Assembly: GCA_900552855.1 (NCBI GenBank)
Contig: USBG01000045.1
Location: 1-11,996, forward strand
Source: an uncultured Phascolarctobacterium sp.
Lineage (GTDB): Bacteria > Bacillota > Negativicutes > Acidaminococcales > Acidaminococcaceae
Length of the DNA stretch: 11,996 nucleotides
Reading direction: 5' to 3'
Shown here: positions 1 through 6,772 of the stretch, piece by piece
Layout of the letters: each line of letters starts with the position of its first letter
How positions within the stretch are numbered: the first letter of the stretch is position 1
Translations under genes and position numbers: made by a program
The notes under the pieces: model-generated
Told to the model about the DNA's origin: nothing
What the model saw: only the letters and a program-made list of their open reading frames with translations
Database searches by the model: none

Positions 1-110
1 CAATATTTACGCTTTTACTGGATTTACCACTTATTTTGTAAATAACTTGAATATATGCATTTTTACTCTACATAAATTTTATATTTCAAAACTTAAATAC
101 TCTAAAAAGC

Positions 111-148
111 AAAAAAATCCTGACCATCTTTTAAAGATAGTCAGGATT
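111..148 (-). terminator. Rho-independent terminator after ftsZ
   Basis: On the minus strand, 17 nt past the ftsZ stop, the sequence AATCCTGACTATCTT pairs with AAGATGGTCAGGATT around a short A/T loop. The stem is about 15 bp; its only imperfection on the DNA level (C opposite A on the plus strand) becomes a U-G wobble in the minus-strand transcript. The stem runs straight into a run of seven T's on the minus strand (A's at 111-117). The plus strand has no comparable T-run after the hairpin, so it should work mainly for the ftsZ direction. It marks the end of the cluster. The 110 bases beyond it are AT-rich and show no recognisable gene. Confidence 0.93.
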
Positions 149-165
149 CAAAAATTCTTATTTAA

Positions 166-1260
166 TTATCTACGCAGCCAAGGCGGAATCTCGTTGCTAG
201 AGGGTCTAGACGGATCAAAGGTTCCGGGACGGCTTTCGCCATTATTAATGTGCTTTACGCCAGTGCCAGCGCCAAAGCCAGAATTTTCTTTAACATAGGG
301 AGCGCGTTTTTCAAAGCCTGTAGCGATAACAGTAACGCGGATTTCATCTTCAAGGCTTTCGTCGATAACAGCACCAAAGATGATGTTAGCATCAGGATCG
401 ACAGCTTCGGTAATGATATTGGATGCCTCGGTTACATCAAACAGGGACAGCTCTTTACCACCAGTGATGTTGAAGAGAACACCCTGTGCACCTTCAATGG
501 AAGCCTCCAGCAAGGGACTCTTAATAGCAGCTTCAGCAGCAGCCTTAGCACCACCTTCGCCCTTAGCAGTACCAATACCCATCAAAGCACTACCAGCGTT
601 GGTCATAATAGTTTTAACGTCAGCAAAGTCTGCATTAATCAAACCAGGTACAACAATCAGGTTAGAAATACCTTGTACACCTTGACGCAGAACGTCATCG
701 GCAATACGGAAGGCATCCAGCATGGAGGTACGACGGTCAATAACCTGCAACAAACGGTCATTAGGAATGGTGATAAGGGTATCTACCTTTTCCTTCAAAT
801 TAGTAATACCATTTTCAGCCTGATTCATACGGCGTTTGCCTTCAAAGCTAAAGGGCTTGGTTACAACGCCTACAGTCAGAGCGCCAATTTCCTTAGCACA
901 TTCTGCAACTACATGAGCAGCACCGGTACCAGTACCGCCACCCATACCAGCTGTAACAAAAACCATATCAGCGCCACGCAGCGCTTCAATAATCATATCA
1001 CGGGATTCCTCTGCGGATTTTTCACCAATCTCAGGGTTACCGCCTGCGCCTAAGCCCTTAGTAAGCTTTTCGCCAATTTGTATTTTAGTTTCTGCCTTAG
1101 AAAGCAGCAAAGCCTGTGCATCGCAGTTAGCAGCAATAAATTCTACGCCCTGCACACCTGCAGTAATCATACGGTTAACCGCATTGTTACCGCCGCCACC
1201 AACGCCAATAACCTTGATGTTGGCTAAATTATCAAAGGTAGTTTCGATATCATCAAACAT
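166..1260 (-). CDS. ftsZ: Cell division GTPase FtsZ
   Basis: Tubulin-like GTPase that polymerises at midcell into the Z-ring and recruits the division machinery. The 364-residue product is full length (B. subtilis FtsZ is slightly longer). Visible motifs are an N-terminal GVGGGGNNAVNRM nucleotide-binding loop (19-31), the tubulin signature GGGTGTG (107-113), and the T7 synergy loop NADFAD (209-214), whose acidic residues complete the GTPase site of the neighbouring subunit. The globular part ends near IATGF (312-316). A short linker of about 40 residues follows, then the conserved C-terminal peptide EIPPWLRR (357-364), which in other bacteria binds membrane anchors such as FtsA or SepF. The ATG start has an AAGGGGG ribosome binding site 10 nt upstream. 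It is the last gene of the cluster, 108 nt after sbp and directly before the terminator. Unlike in B. subtilis and E. coli, no ftsA precedes it. Confidence 0.99.
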   Translation of the reverse strand: MFDDIETTFDNLANIKVIGVGGGGNNAVNRMITAGVQGVEFIAANCDAQALLLSKAETKIQIGEKLTKGLGAGGNPEIGEKSAEESRDMIIEALRGADMVFVTAGMGGGTGTGAAHVVAECAKEIGALTVGVVTKPFSFEGKRRMNQAENGITNLKEKVDTLITIPNDRLLQVIDRRTSMLDAFRIADDVLRQGVQGISNLIVVPGLINADFADVKTIMTNAGSALMGIGTAKGEGGAKAAAEAAIKSPLLEASIEGAQGVLFNITGGKELSLFDVTEASNIITEAVDPDANIIFGAVIDESLEDEIRVTVIATGFEKRAPYVKENSGFGAGTGVKHINNGESRPGTFDPSRPSSNEIPPWLRR

Positions 1261-1270
1261 ATTTCACGTG

Positions 1271-1277
1271 CCCCCTT
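1271..1277 (-). promoter_or_regulatory. Ribosome binding site of ftsZ
   Basis: The minus strand reads AAGGGGG, then 10 nt, then the ATG at 1260. The match to the anti-Shine-Dalgarno sequence is less perfect than the AGGAGG-type sites before sbp, mraY or murD, and the spacing is slightly long. A GTG inside the spacer (1270-1268) is out of frame, so the ATG is the start. Confidence 0.7.
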
Positions 1278-1303
1278 ATTCTGGGTTTTTATTAATAACC
1301 GGA

Positions 1304-1340
1304 ATAGTAAATATAGTGTCCATATACATTTCAACGTCTA
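1304..1340 (-). promoter_or_regulatory. Possible weak sigma-70-type promoter before ftsZ
   Basis: The 108-nt gap between sbp and ftsZ is the longest in the cluster. On the minus strand it contains TTGAAA (1329-1334) and TACTAT (1304-1309) separated by 19 nt, and alternatively TAGACG (1335-1340) with TATATT (1310-1315), also 19 nt apart. Both spacers are longer than the optimal 17, and AT-rich DNA gives such matches by chance. It is proposed only because of the gap and because extra promoters before ftsZ (or ftsAZ) are common in other bacteria. Confidence 0.28.
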
Positions 1341-1368
1341 TTGGTAAATTTCCTGCCTGCGCTGAAAA

Positions 1369-1701
1369 TTATTTTCCCATATAAAGACGTCTGATGATTG
1401 CCAAATTTTGGAATAATCGCATGCCAAAGATAAGTATTGCTACCATGTACAAATCAATACCTATCATGTCACTGCTATAGCAGAGAAACGCTGCTAAAAT
1501 ACCGTTGATAAAGAATCCGGAAATAAAGATTTCCGTATCATAATTACCGTCCATAGAGGCGCGGGCACCGCCTAAAACAGCATCCAGGCCAGCCATAACC
1601 GCAACTGCCAAAAGTCTTGCGTATTCAGGCGGAACAGTGAAGGGAGAATAAATACCGGCAGTTACACCGATAACAAGACCAACAATAGCATAAGCAATCA
1701 T
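1369..1701 (-). CDS. sbp: Small basic protein Sbp (DUF1290 family)
   Basis: Small integral membrane protein of 110 residues, similar in length and sequence pattern to B. subtilis Sbp, which lies between ylxX and ftsA. Its biochemical role is not established; it is assumed to act at the membrane in or near division because it keeps its place beside ftsZ in Firmicutes. Three or four hydrophobic segments are visible (about 2-18, 28-45, 58-75, 83-95). Family hallmarks are the PPEYARLLAVAVMAGLDAVLGG stretch (residues 24-45), the YDTEIFISGFFIN segment (54-66) and the C-terminal RLFQNLAIIRR (95-105). The ATG overlaps the stop of the preceding DUF881 gene by 4 nt (ATGA), and an AAGGAGG site sits inside that gene's end, so the two are probably translationally coupled. 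Confidence 0.93.
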   Translation of the reverse strand: MIAYAIVGLVIGVTAGIYSPFTVPPEYARLLAVAVMAGLDAVLGGARASMDGNYDTEIFISGFFINGILAAFLCYSSDMIGIDLYMVAILIFGMRLFQNLAIIRRLYMGK

Positions 1702-2405
1702 TGTGCTACCTCCTTCTTTTCAACGGATTTAGCATATTCGTGGGTACGCAGCATTTTTAAAGCCTTAATAGCCACTTTATCCTCTTTTTTGATTTTAACC
1801 TGAATTCCCCAGAACTCGAAGGTTTCTACAACACCACCACGCAGCTTTAAAGCACTGGTCAAGGTTTCAGGCTCGCCAATCGCCTTAATCACATAGGGAG
1901 GTGCACTACGTACATTATTCACAGAGATAGTAGGTCCTGCACAGCGAATTTCGCTCATAGCAACTATACGCTGGTCGTTAATAGAAATTGCCTCTGCGCC
2001 AGCAGCACGCAGCTCGTTTAAAACACGCATCAGGTCCTCATCATGAATAATGTAAAGATTGGGGTTATCTCTTGTTTTCTTAGAAATATTGCTGTCGTCC
2101 AAAACAATTTCGATGCCAGGTCCTACTACATCAGTAGCACCAGCCATAATATTCAGACGCTCCAGCTCTGCCTTCACAGCTGGCTCGCTGCCATGACGTC
2201 GTAGCTTATCTAGCTCATCCAGCAATTTTTTGTTTTCAGTCTCCATAACCTTCAGACGCTCGGACAGATCCTCGACGCGTTCCAGTCGAATTGTCTTTTG
2301 CATTTCGGTGGTTCTATATTGTACAGAAAGCATAAAGCCTAAAACCATAAATACTATAGCCACTAAAATTTTACCCTTAACATCCATGGTTAAGATTTCT
2401 TTCAT
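1698..2405 (-). CDS. DUF881 family membrane-anchored protein (YlxW/YlxX-like)
   Basis: Protein of 235 residues with a single N-terminal membrane segment (about 12-28), a charged, probably coiled-coil stretch (34-70), and a DUF881 domain facing the outside. Family hallmarks are GPGIEIVLDD (95-104), the HDEDLMRVLNELRAAGAEAI block (121-140) followed by SINDQRIV (141-148), and IRCAGPTISVN (153-163). In B. subtilis two paralogues, YlxW and YlxX, lie in the same position between divIB/ftsQ and sbp; here there is one. The function is unknown in the family; a division or envelope role is inferred from location. The ATG at 2405 has GAGGG 8 nt upstream. A second in-frame ATG lies six codons downstream but has no better site. 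It lies 65 nt after ftsQ and overlaps sbp by 4 nt. Confidence 0.93.
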   Translation of the reverse strand: MKEILTMDVKGKILVAIVFMVLGFMLSVQYRTTEMQKTIRLERVEDLSERLKVMETENKKLLDELDKLRRHGSEPAVKAELERLNIMAGATDVVGPGIEIVLDDSNISKKTRDNPNLYIIHDEDLMRVLNELRAAGAEAISINDQRIVAMSEIRCAGPTISVNNVRSAPPYVIKAIGEPETLTSALKLRGGVVETFEFWGIQVKIKKEDKVAIKALKMLRTHEYAKSVEKKEVAQ

Positions 2406-2470
2406 TTTGTTTCCCTCATTTTCTTACACCAATAAGCAAATAGCCTTGAACTCTAATAAAATCATTCTAA

Positions 2471-3256
2471 TTAAGTCATTGCTTTGTTAGAATCACTTGG
2501 TATTAGCTTAATATATGGCTTAGCAAATGTCAAATCAATATATTCAGCATCAATACTTTTATTTTTTATTTCTTTAAATACGGTCATAAAAATATTACTT
2601 TTGTCAGTGATTTCATCCGCATGTCCTATAAGTATAGGAAAGCTATTGCGCATGCTCAGCTTAACATTGCCTTTATCATCAACAGCAATTTCTGTAATCC
2701 TGTCTCTGGCCTCACCATCAATGTTTTTCAGAAAGTCTATAATATTAAGCACATCCTGATTGACAATTTTATCACCTATAAATAGGTTGCCACATTTTTC
2801 TCCAATCAGCACAGGAGCCTTAGCATCAGGAATACCTGTAGTTACGCTTAAAACCACACCGCCATAATCTACCTTAAAGTAGCTGCGATAGGAATTAGAA
2901 ACATAAAGAGCAGGCTCTCTTTCCTGAACAATTACCTGAATATGGGACGGAAACCTATAAGCAACCTCTGCACTGTGAAAGCGTATATCATGATTTAAGG
3001 CTTCACGCATACGGCTAAGGCTAATATTAAAAAGATTTAAGGGCATTTGGCTGCCACCCATTTTAACAAGGTCAGCATCCGTCAGCAGGCTTGTACCACG
3101 CACAGAAATACTGCCAAAGGCAAAATCTGGATTATGAACGTAGTTCCAACCACAATTAAGCATATAGCCAACTGCAGCAATGCAGACTATACGGCACAGC
3201 CTGCGCAAACGTTTTTTTCTGCGTCGTTCATGCACTCTATCTATTGTTGGCTGCAT
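2471..3256 (-). CDS. ftsQ: Cell division protein FtsQ/DivIB
   Basis: Bitopic membrane protein of the divisome, which with FtsL and FtsB/DivIC links the ring to septal wall synthesis. The 261-residue product has a strongly basic cytoplasmic start (RRRKKRLRRLCR, 11-22), one transmembrane segment (about 22-40), then a POTRA domain (about 45-119) with FAFGSISVRGTSLLTDADLV (46-65) and the FPSHIQVIVQEREPALYV end (102-119) typical of the family. A beta-rich FtsQ domain follows to about 250, with AEYIDLTFAKPYIK near the end. The start was set at the ATG at 3256 because AGGAGG lies 8 nt before it. An in-frame GTG three codons upstream (3265) overlaps that site and cannot use it. Sequence divergence outside the POTRA region is normal for FtsQ. 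It lies 45 nt or so after ddl, the same relative place as in E. coli. Confidence 0.93.
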   Translation of the reverse strand: MQPTIDRVHERRRKKRLRRLCRIVCIAAVGYMLNCGWNYVHNPDFAFGSISVRGTSLLTDADLVKMGGSQMPLNLFNISLSRMREALNHDIRFHSAEVAYRFPSHIQVIVQEREPALYVSNSYRSYFKVDYGGVVLSVTTGIPDAKAPVLIGEKCGNLFIGDKIVNQDVLNIIDFLKNIDGEARDRITEIAVDDKGNVKLSMRNSFPILIGHADEITDKSNIFMTVFKEIKNKSIDAEYIDLTFAKPYIKLIPSDSNKAMT

Positions 3257-3264
3257 GGACTGCA

Positions 3265-3270
3265 CCTCCT
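3265..3270 (-). promoter_or_regulatory. Ribosome binding site that fixes the ftsQ start
   Basis: AGGAGG on the minus strand, 8 nt before the ATG at 3256. The last G is also the first base of an in-frame GTG at 3265, so that GTG cannot be served by this site. The longer reading (264 residues) is therefore unlikely. Confidence 0.82.
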
Positions 3271-3310
3271 ACATTGACATACTTAAAACATATTAAAAGG
3301 GATGGATAAA

Positions 3311-4249
3311 TTAATTTGCACTAAGGAGAATTTTTTCGCACAGCTCGGGGAAGCTGATGCCAACTGCAGCTGCAGCCTTGGGCACCAGGCTAGTAGCAGT
3401 CATACCAGGAATGGTATTGGCCTCCAAAACATAGCCCTGATTATTTTCATCCAGCATCACGTCTACACGAGCAACGCCCCTAAGTCCTAATACCTTGTAG
3501 GTATCCAGAGCCAGCTTTTGTACATGTGCAGTTACCTCTTCAGACAGCGGTGCAGGACAATGATAATCAGTTGCACCCTTAGTATATTTAGAATGGAAAT
3601 CATAAGCACCGGAATGAGGAGCAATCCAGATTACAGGCAGACAACGAATTTCGTCACCATCCTCCATCATTGCTACGGTCAGCTCCTTGCCTTTGATGCA
3701 CTCTTCAACCAACACGTCTGCAGAATATTTGAAGCAATCACTTACAGCCTCTTTAACATCCTTAGCATCCTTAACAATATGTACGCCAATGCTGGAGCCC
3801 TGAGTTGCTGCCTTAATAACAACAGGAATGGAGAAATTAGCTAAAATCTCTTTCTCTACAGCATCCAGGTCCTTAGCATCACGACGGTTGATAATCAAGC
3901 AGCGCGGAGAAGAAATGCCTGCAGATTGCAGAAATCTTTTAGTTGCAGCCTTATCCATACCAACAGCACTAGCCAGCACGCCACAGCCTGTATAGGGAAT
4001 GCCTGCAGCCTCTAAAATGCTTTGCAAGCGTCCATCCTCACCATACATACCATGAACCGCGTTAAACACAACCTTTGCTCCCATTTTTTCCAGAGTAGGA
4101 ATTAAATTTGCAGGCTCCAGCTCAACCTCTTGAGCATTGTAGCCCTTTTCGCGCAAAGCGCCTGCAATAGCAGCACCGGTTACACGAGAAATTTCTGCTT
4201 CGGATGAGGGTCCACCTAATACTACAGCAACAACATCCTGCTTATTCAT
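3311..4249 (-). CDS. ddl: D-alanine--D-alanine ligase
   Basis: ATP-grasp cytoplasmic ligase that joins two D-alanines to make the dipeptide used by MurF. At 312 residues it is the size of E. coli DdlB. Motifs in order: GGPSSEAEIS (12-21), HGMYGEDGRLQ (66-76), KAATQGSSIG (146-155), SKYTKGATDY (220-229), ARVDVML (260-266) and LEANTIPGMT (275-284) with metal ligands D263, E276 and N278. E17, S152 and Y222 align with the E. coli DdlB Glu15/Ser150/Tyr216 triad. The tyrosine argues for D-Ala-D-Ala rather than D-Ala-D-lactate product. The usual KP of the ATP-binding segment is KA here (A147). The ATG overlaps the end of murC by 8 nt and has GGAGAG 8 nt upstream, suggesting coupling. The murC-ddl-ftsQ order is that of E. 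coli. Confidence 0.97.
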   Translation of the reverse strand: MNKQDVVAVVLGGPSSEAEISRVTGAAIAGALREKGYNAQEVELEPANLIPTLEKMGAKVVFNAVHGMYGEDGRLQSILEAAGIPYTGCGVLASAVGMDKAATKRFLQSAGISSPRCLIINRRDAKDLDAVEKEILANFSIPVVIKAATQGSSIGVHIVKDAKDVKEAVSDCFKYSADVLVEECIKGKELTVAMMEDGDEIRCLPVIWIAPHSGAYDFHSKYTKGATDYHCPAPLSEEVTAHVQKLALDTYKVLGLRGVARVDVMLDENNQGYVLEANTIPGMTATSLVPKAAAAVGISFPELCEKILLSAN

Positions 4250-5639
4250 TTATGTTTCTCTCCAATTCTCTTACTAATTCTTCACCAATTTTGAAAACAT
4301 CACCGGCGCCAATAGTCATAATCAAATCGCCGGGCTTAGCCTCCAGCTCTAAATATTCCTCAGCCTTATGCAGTCTGGGAATGTATTGCACCTTTTGACC
4401 GGTTGCAGCAGTTATACCCTCTACCAGCTTAGCACTGGTAACGCCAGGAATAGGAACCTCGCTGGCTGCATAAATATCAGTAACAATAAGCTCATCACAT
4501 TCCTTAAAGCAGCTGCAGAATTCATCAAAAAGCAGCTGTGTACGGCTATAGCGATGGGGCTGGAATACACAAATAAGTCTTTCTGGCTTGGTTTGACGAG
4601 CAGCACTTAAGGTTACGCCAATTTCGGTAGGATGATGAGCATAGTCATCAACTACCCAAACACCATTAACCTTGCCCTTAGTTTCAAAGCGACGCTTAGC
4701 ACCGCCAAATTTGGCCAAGCTAGACAAAATGGACTTAATTTCAATGCCCATTTCTCTTGCAGCAGCAAAGGCACCAATGGAGTTAAGCACGTTATGACGA
4801 CCAGGAACAATTAAATGTACCTCGGTCAAAAATTCACCCTTATAATACAGCTTGTAGGTAGTACCATTAACATCATAGGTAATTTCCTTAGCCACATAAT
4901 CAGCACCAGAATCCTCTAAGCCATAGGTAATAACTTCCTTATCAATCTCGCCTGCTAAACGACGCACCTTATCATTGTCAATGCACAGCACAGCCTTGCC
5001 GCCTTCGCGGATATTGCCTAAAAATTTCTTAAAGGCTGCATAAATATTTTCCTCAGTACCGTAGTGGTCCAAATGGTCATCCTCAATATTGGTCAGCACA
5101 GCCATGCAGGGATACAGCTTAAGGAAGGAGCCATCGCTTTCGTCTGCCTCTGCCACAAGGTAATTACCCTTGCCGTTACGTGCATTGCCACCCAATACAC
5201 TAACCTCGCCACCAATAACAACGGTAGGATCAATACCGCTTTCTGCAGCAATGCAGGAAATCATAGCACTGGTTGTGGTTTTACCATGAGCACCGGCAAT
5301 AGCTACACCATCTGCCTGATTGAGCAAAGCCGCCAAAACATCGCTGCGGTGTAGAACAGGAATTTCCTGCTCTCTAGCAGCCTTCAGCTCTGCATTTTCA
5401 GGATGAATAGCAGTGGAAACAACTACAGCATCTGCGTCATTAACCTGGCAGGCATCATGGCCTAAAAATACCATGGCACCCTCCTCTGCCAATCGTGCAG
5501 ACATATGACCAGCACTAATATCAGAGCCGCTTACATCATAGCCACGTTTAATCAATACGTAAGCCAAGGCACTCATACCAGCTCCGCCAATACCTATGAA
5601 ATGTATATTATGCAAATCCTTCAATTTGTTTTCAATCAC
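4242..5639 (-). CDS. murC: UDP-N-acetylmuramate--L-alanine ligase MurC
   Basis: Cytoplasmic ATP-dependent ligase that adds L-alanine, the first stem residue, to UDP-MurNAc. The 465-residue length is typical. N-terminal UDP-binding loop GIGGAGMSA (16-24); central domain with P-loop GAHGKTTT (116-123), EADESDGS (164-171) and NIEDDHLDHYG (184-194); C-terminal domain with DDYAHHPTEI (331-340), FQPHRYSRT (359-367) and GAGDVF (444-449). DDYAHHPTE and QPHRYSRT distinguish MurC from MurD, MurE and MurF. The start is GTG, with GGGAGG 7 nt upstream, in the 14-nt gap after murG. No murB lies nearby, although MurB makes the substrate; it must be encoded elsewhere. The last codons overlap ddl. Confidence 0.98.
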   Translation of the reverse strand: MIENKLKDLHNIHFIGIGGAGMSALAYVLIKRGYDVSGSDISAGHMSARLAEEGAMVFLGHDACQVNDADAVVVSTAIHPENAELKAAREQEIPVLHRSDVLAALLNQADGVAIAGAHGKTTTSAMISCIAAESGIDPTVVIGGEVSVLGGNARNGKGNYLVAEADESDGSFLKLYPCMAVLTNIEDDHLDHYGTEENIYAAFKKFLGNIREGGKAVLCIDNDKVRRLAGEIDKEVITYGLEDSGADYVAKEITYDVNGTTYKLYYKGEFLTEVHLIVPGRHNVLNSIGAFAAAREMGIEIKSILSSLAKFGGAKRRFETKGKVNGVWVVDDYAHHPTEIGVTLSAARQTKPERLICVFQPHRYSRTQLLFDEFCSCFKECDELIVTDIYAASEVPIPGVTSAKLVEGITAATGQKVQYIPRLHKAEEYLELEAKPGDLIMTIGAGDVFKIGEELVRELERNINE

Positions 5640-5646
5640 AGGAGAA

Positions 5647-5652
5647 CCTCCC
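5647..5652 (-). promoter_or_regulatory. Ribosome binding site supporting the murC GTG start
   Basis: GGGAGG on the minus strand lies just after the murG TAG stop and 7 nt before the GTG at 5639. This supports the GTG; the next possible in-frame starts would fall inside or after the conserved N-terminal nucleotide-binding loop. Confidence 0.75.
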
Positions 5653-5653
5653 T

Positions 5654-6757
5654 CTATTTTCCGACTAAACCTAAAGCCTGCTTAGCAATAACATCTGCTG
5701 CCTCAGGCTTGCCAAGAGATTTAGCTGCGAATTTCATCTTTTCTAATTCATCATTATGTAACAGCAAATACTCAATGGCTTCAATAAGCTTTTCACCACT
5801 AAGCTCCTTATCAAGAATTACACGAGCTGCTCCCTGGTCCTCTACAGCACGAGCGTTAAACTCCTGGTGGTTGGCAGTTGCGTAGGGGTAAGGAACCAAA
5901 ACTGATGGTATTCCCTTAGCCATCAGCTCGGCCAGACCAATAGCACCAGCACGGAAGATAGCCAAATCTGCAGCGGCTAAGGCTACAGGCATGTTGTGCA
6001 AATATGGTTTAACAATAATATTATCGCCAATGCCACCCTTGTCCTTTAAAGCCTGCATATGAGACTCATAATTAACATCACCAGTTGCATGGAGCACCTG
6101 TACGTCACCACGACCTGATAAAGCAAGCTCTACCTCAACCATGGCATTATTTATGCTGCGTGCACCACGACTGCCGCCGGAAACAAGAATAGTCTTTTTA
6201 TTCTTATCCAAGCCCAGCTCTGTATAGGCCTCAGCACGCTCATGCTCTAAGATGGCAGTACGGATGGGGTTGCCCGTATAAACCAGCTCAGCACCATGCT
6301 TAAAATATTTGCCAGCCTCTTCGTAGCCTAAAAAAACCTTCTTTACAAAGCGTGAAAGAATTTTGTTAGTTACACCAGGCATAGCGTTTTGCTCTTGAAT
6401 ACAGGTAGGAATTCCCTGTAGGGCAGCAGTAAAGACCACTGGTCCGCACACATAGCCACCTGTACCAATTACCAGGTCAGGCTTTTCTTCACTAACAATT
6501 TTATATGCGTCATACAGGCCCTCAAACAGCTTACCAGCACTACGCAAAGTATCCATGCTTAAGCTGCGGCGAAAGCCTGCTACCTCTATAAATTTTAAAG
6601 GATAACCGTAGCGAGGTATAATATCCTTTTCCAAGCCAGCCTTAGTACCAACAAAAATAATTTCTGCATCAGGACGCAGCTTTTTAATACTATCAGCAAT
6701 GGTCAGAGCAGGATAGATATGTCCTCCGGTGCCACCACCGGAAAGAATAACCTTCAC
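5654..6757 (-). CDS. murG: Undecaprenyl-PP-MurNAc-pentapeptide GlcNAc transferase MurG
   Basis: GT28-family glycosyltransferase on the inner face of the membrane that adds GlcNAc from UDP-GlcNAc to lipid I, giving lipid II. Full length at 367 residues. The N-domain has the first glycine-rich loop GGGTGGHIYPAL (7-18) with H13, then GTGGYVCGP (98-106) and EQNAMPGVTN (122-131). The C-domain has GNPIR (162-166), GGSRGARSIN (194-203), FRAGAIGLAEL (268-278) and PYPYATANHQEFNA (289-302). The third loop usually begins SRAGA; here the serine is F268 and the following pair is I-G. The start is GTG with GGAGGAGG 7 nt upstream, in a 15-nt gap after murD. In most dcw clusters ftsW (or spoVE) sits between murD and murG; here it is absent. 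Confidence 0.98.
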   Translation of the reverse strand: MKVILSGGGTGGHIYPALTIADSIKKLRPDAEIIFVGTKAGLEKDIIPRYGYPLKFIEVAGFRRSLSMDTLRSAGKLFEGLYDAYKIVSEEKPDLVIGTGGYVCGPVVFTAALQGIPTCIQEQNAMPGVTNKILSRFVKKVFLGYEEAGKYFKHGAELVYTGNPIRTAILEHERAEAYTELGLDKNKKTILVSGGSRGARSINNAMVEVELALSGRGDVQVLHATGDVNYESHMQALKDKGGIGDNIIVKPYLHNMPVALAAADLAIFRAGAIGLAELMAKGIPSVLVPYPYATANHQEFNARAVEDQGAARVILDKELSGEKLIEAIEYLLLHNDELEKMKFAAKSLGKPEAADVIAKQALGLVGK

Positions 6758-6764
6758 AATTTTT

Positions 6765-6772
6765 CCTCCTCC
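6765..6772 (-). promoter_or_regulatory. Ribosome binding site supporting the murG GTG start
   Basis: GGAGGAGG on the minus strand fills most of the 15-nt murD/murG gap and ends 7 nt before the GTG at 6757. The protein then begins MKVILSGGGTGGH, the normal distance from start to the first glycine loop in MurG, which confirms the GTG. Confidence 0.82.

Noticed and set aside
1..110. Possible promoter or gene start in the AT-rich left end
   Set aside because: Several TTGAAA- or TATAAT-like words occur on both strands, but none forms a convincing pair and no gene follows inside the window.
47..298. Plus-strand open frame (83 codons) across the terminator and the ftsZ 3' end
   Set aside because: It reads through the terminator hairpin and the antisense of ftsZ, has no ribosome binding site and no recognisable product.
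250..1053. Long plus-strand open frame (267 codons) opposite ftsZ
   Set aside because: It lies wholly inside ftsZ, which is beyond doubt. The product is rich in Ser, Asn and Thr with no recognisable domain, and no ribosome binding site is evident; it follows from codon bias on the other strand.
1265..1270. CACGTG palindrome just before ftsZ
   Set aside because: A six-base palindrome occurs often by chance; it lies in the ribosome binding site spacer and there is no second copy or longer symmetry to suggest an operator.
2424..2465. Tiny minus-strand open frame (13 codons) in the ftsQ-DUF881 gap, possible leader peptide
   Set aside because: No Shine-Dalgarno sequence precedes its ATG and no attenuator-like hairpin follows; a frame this short is expected by chance.
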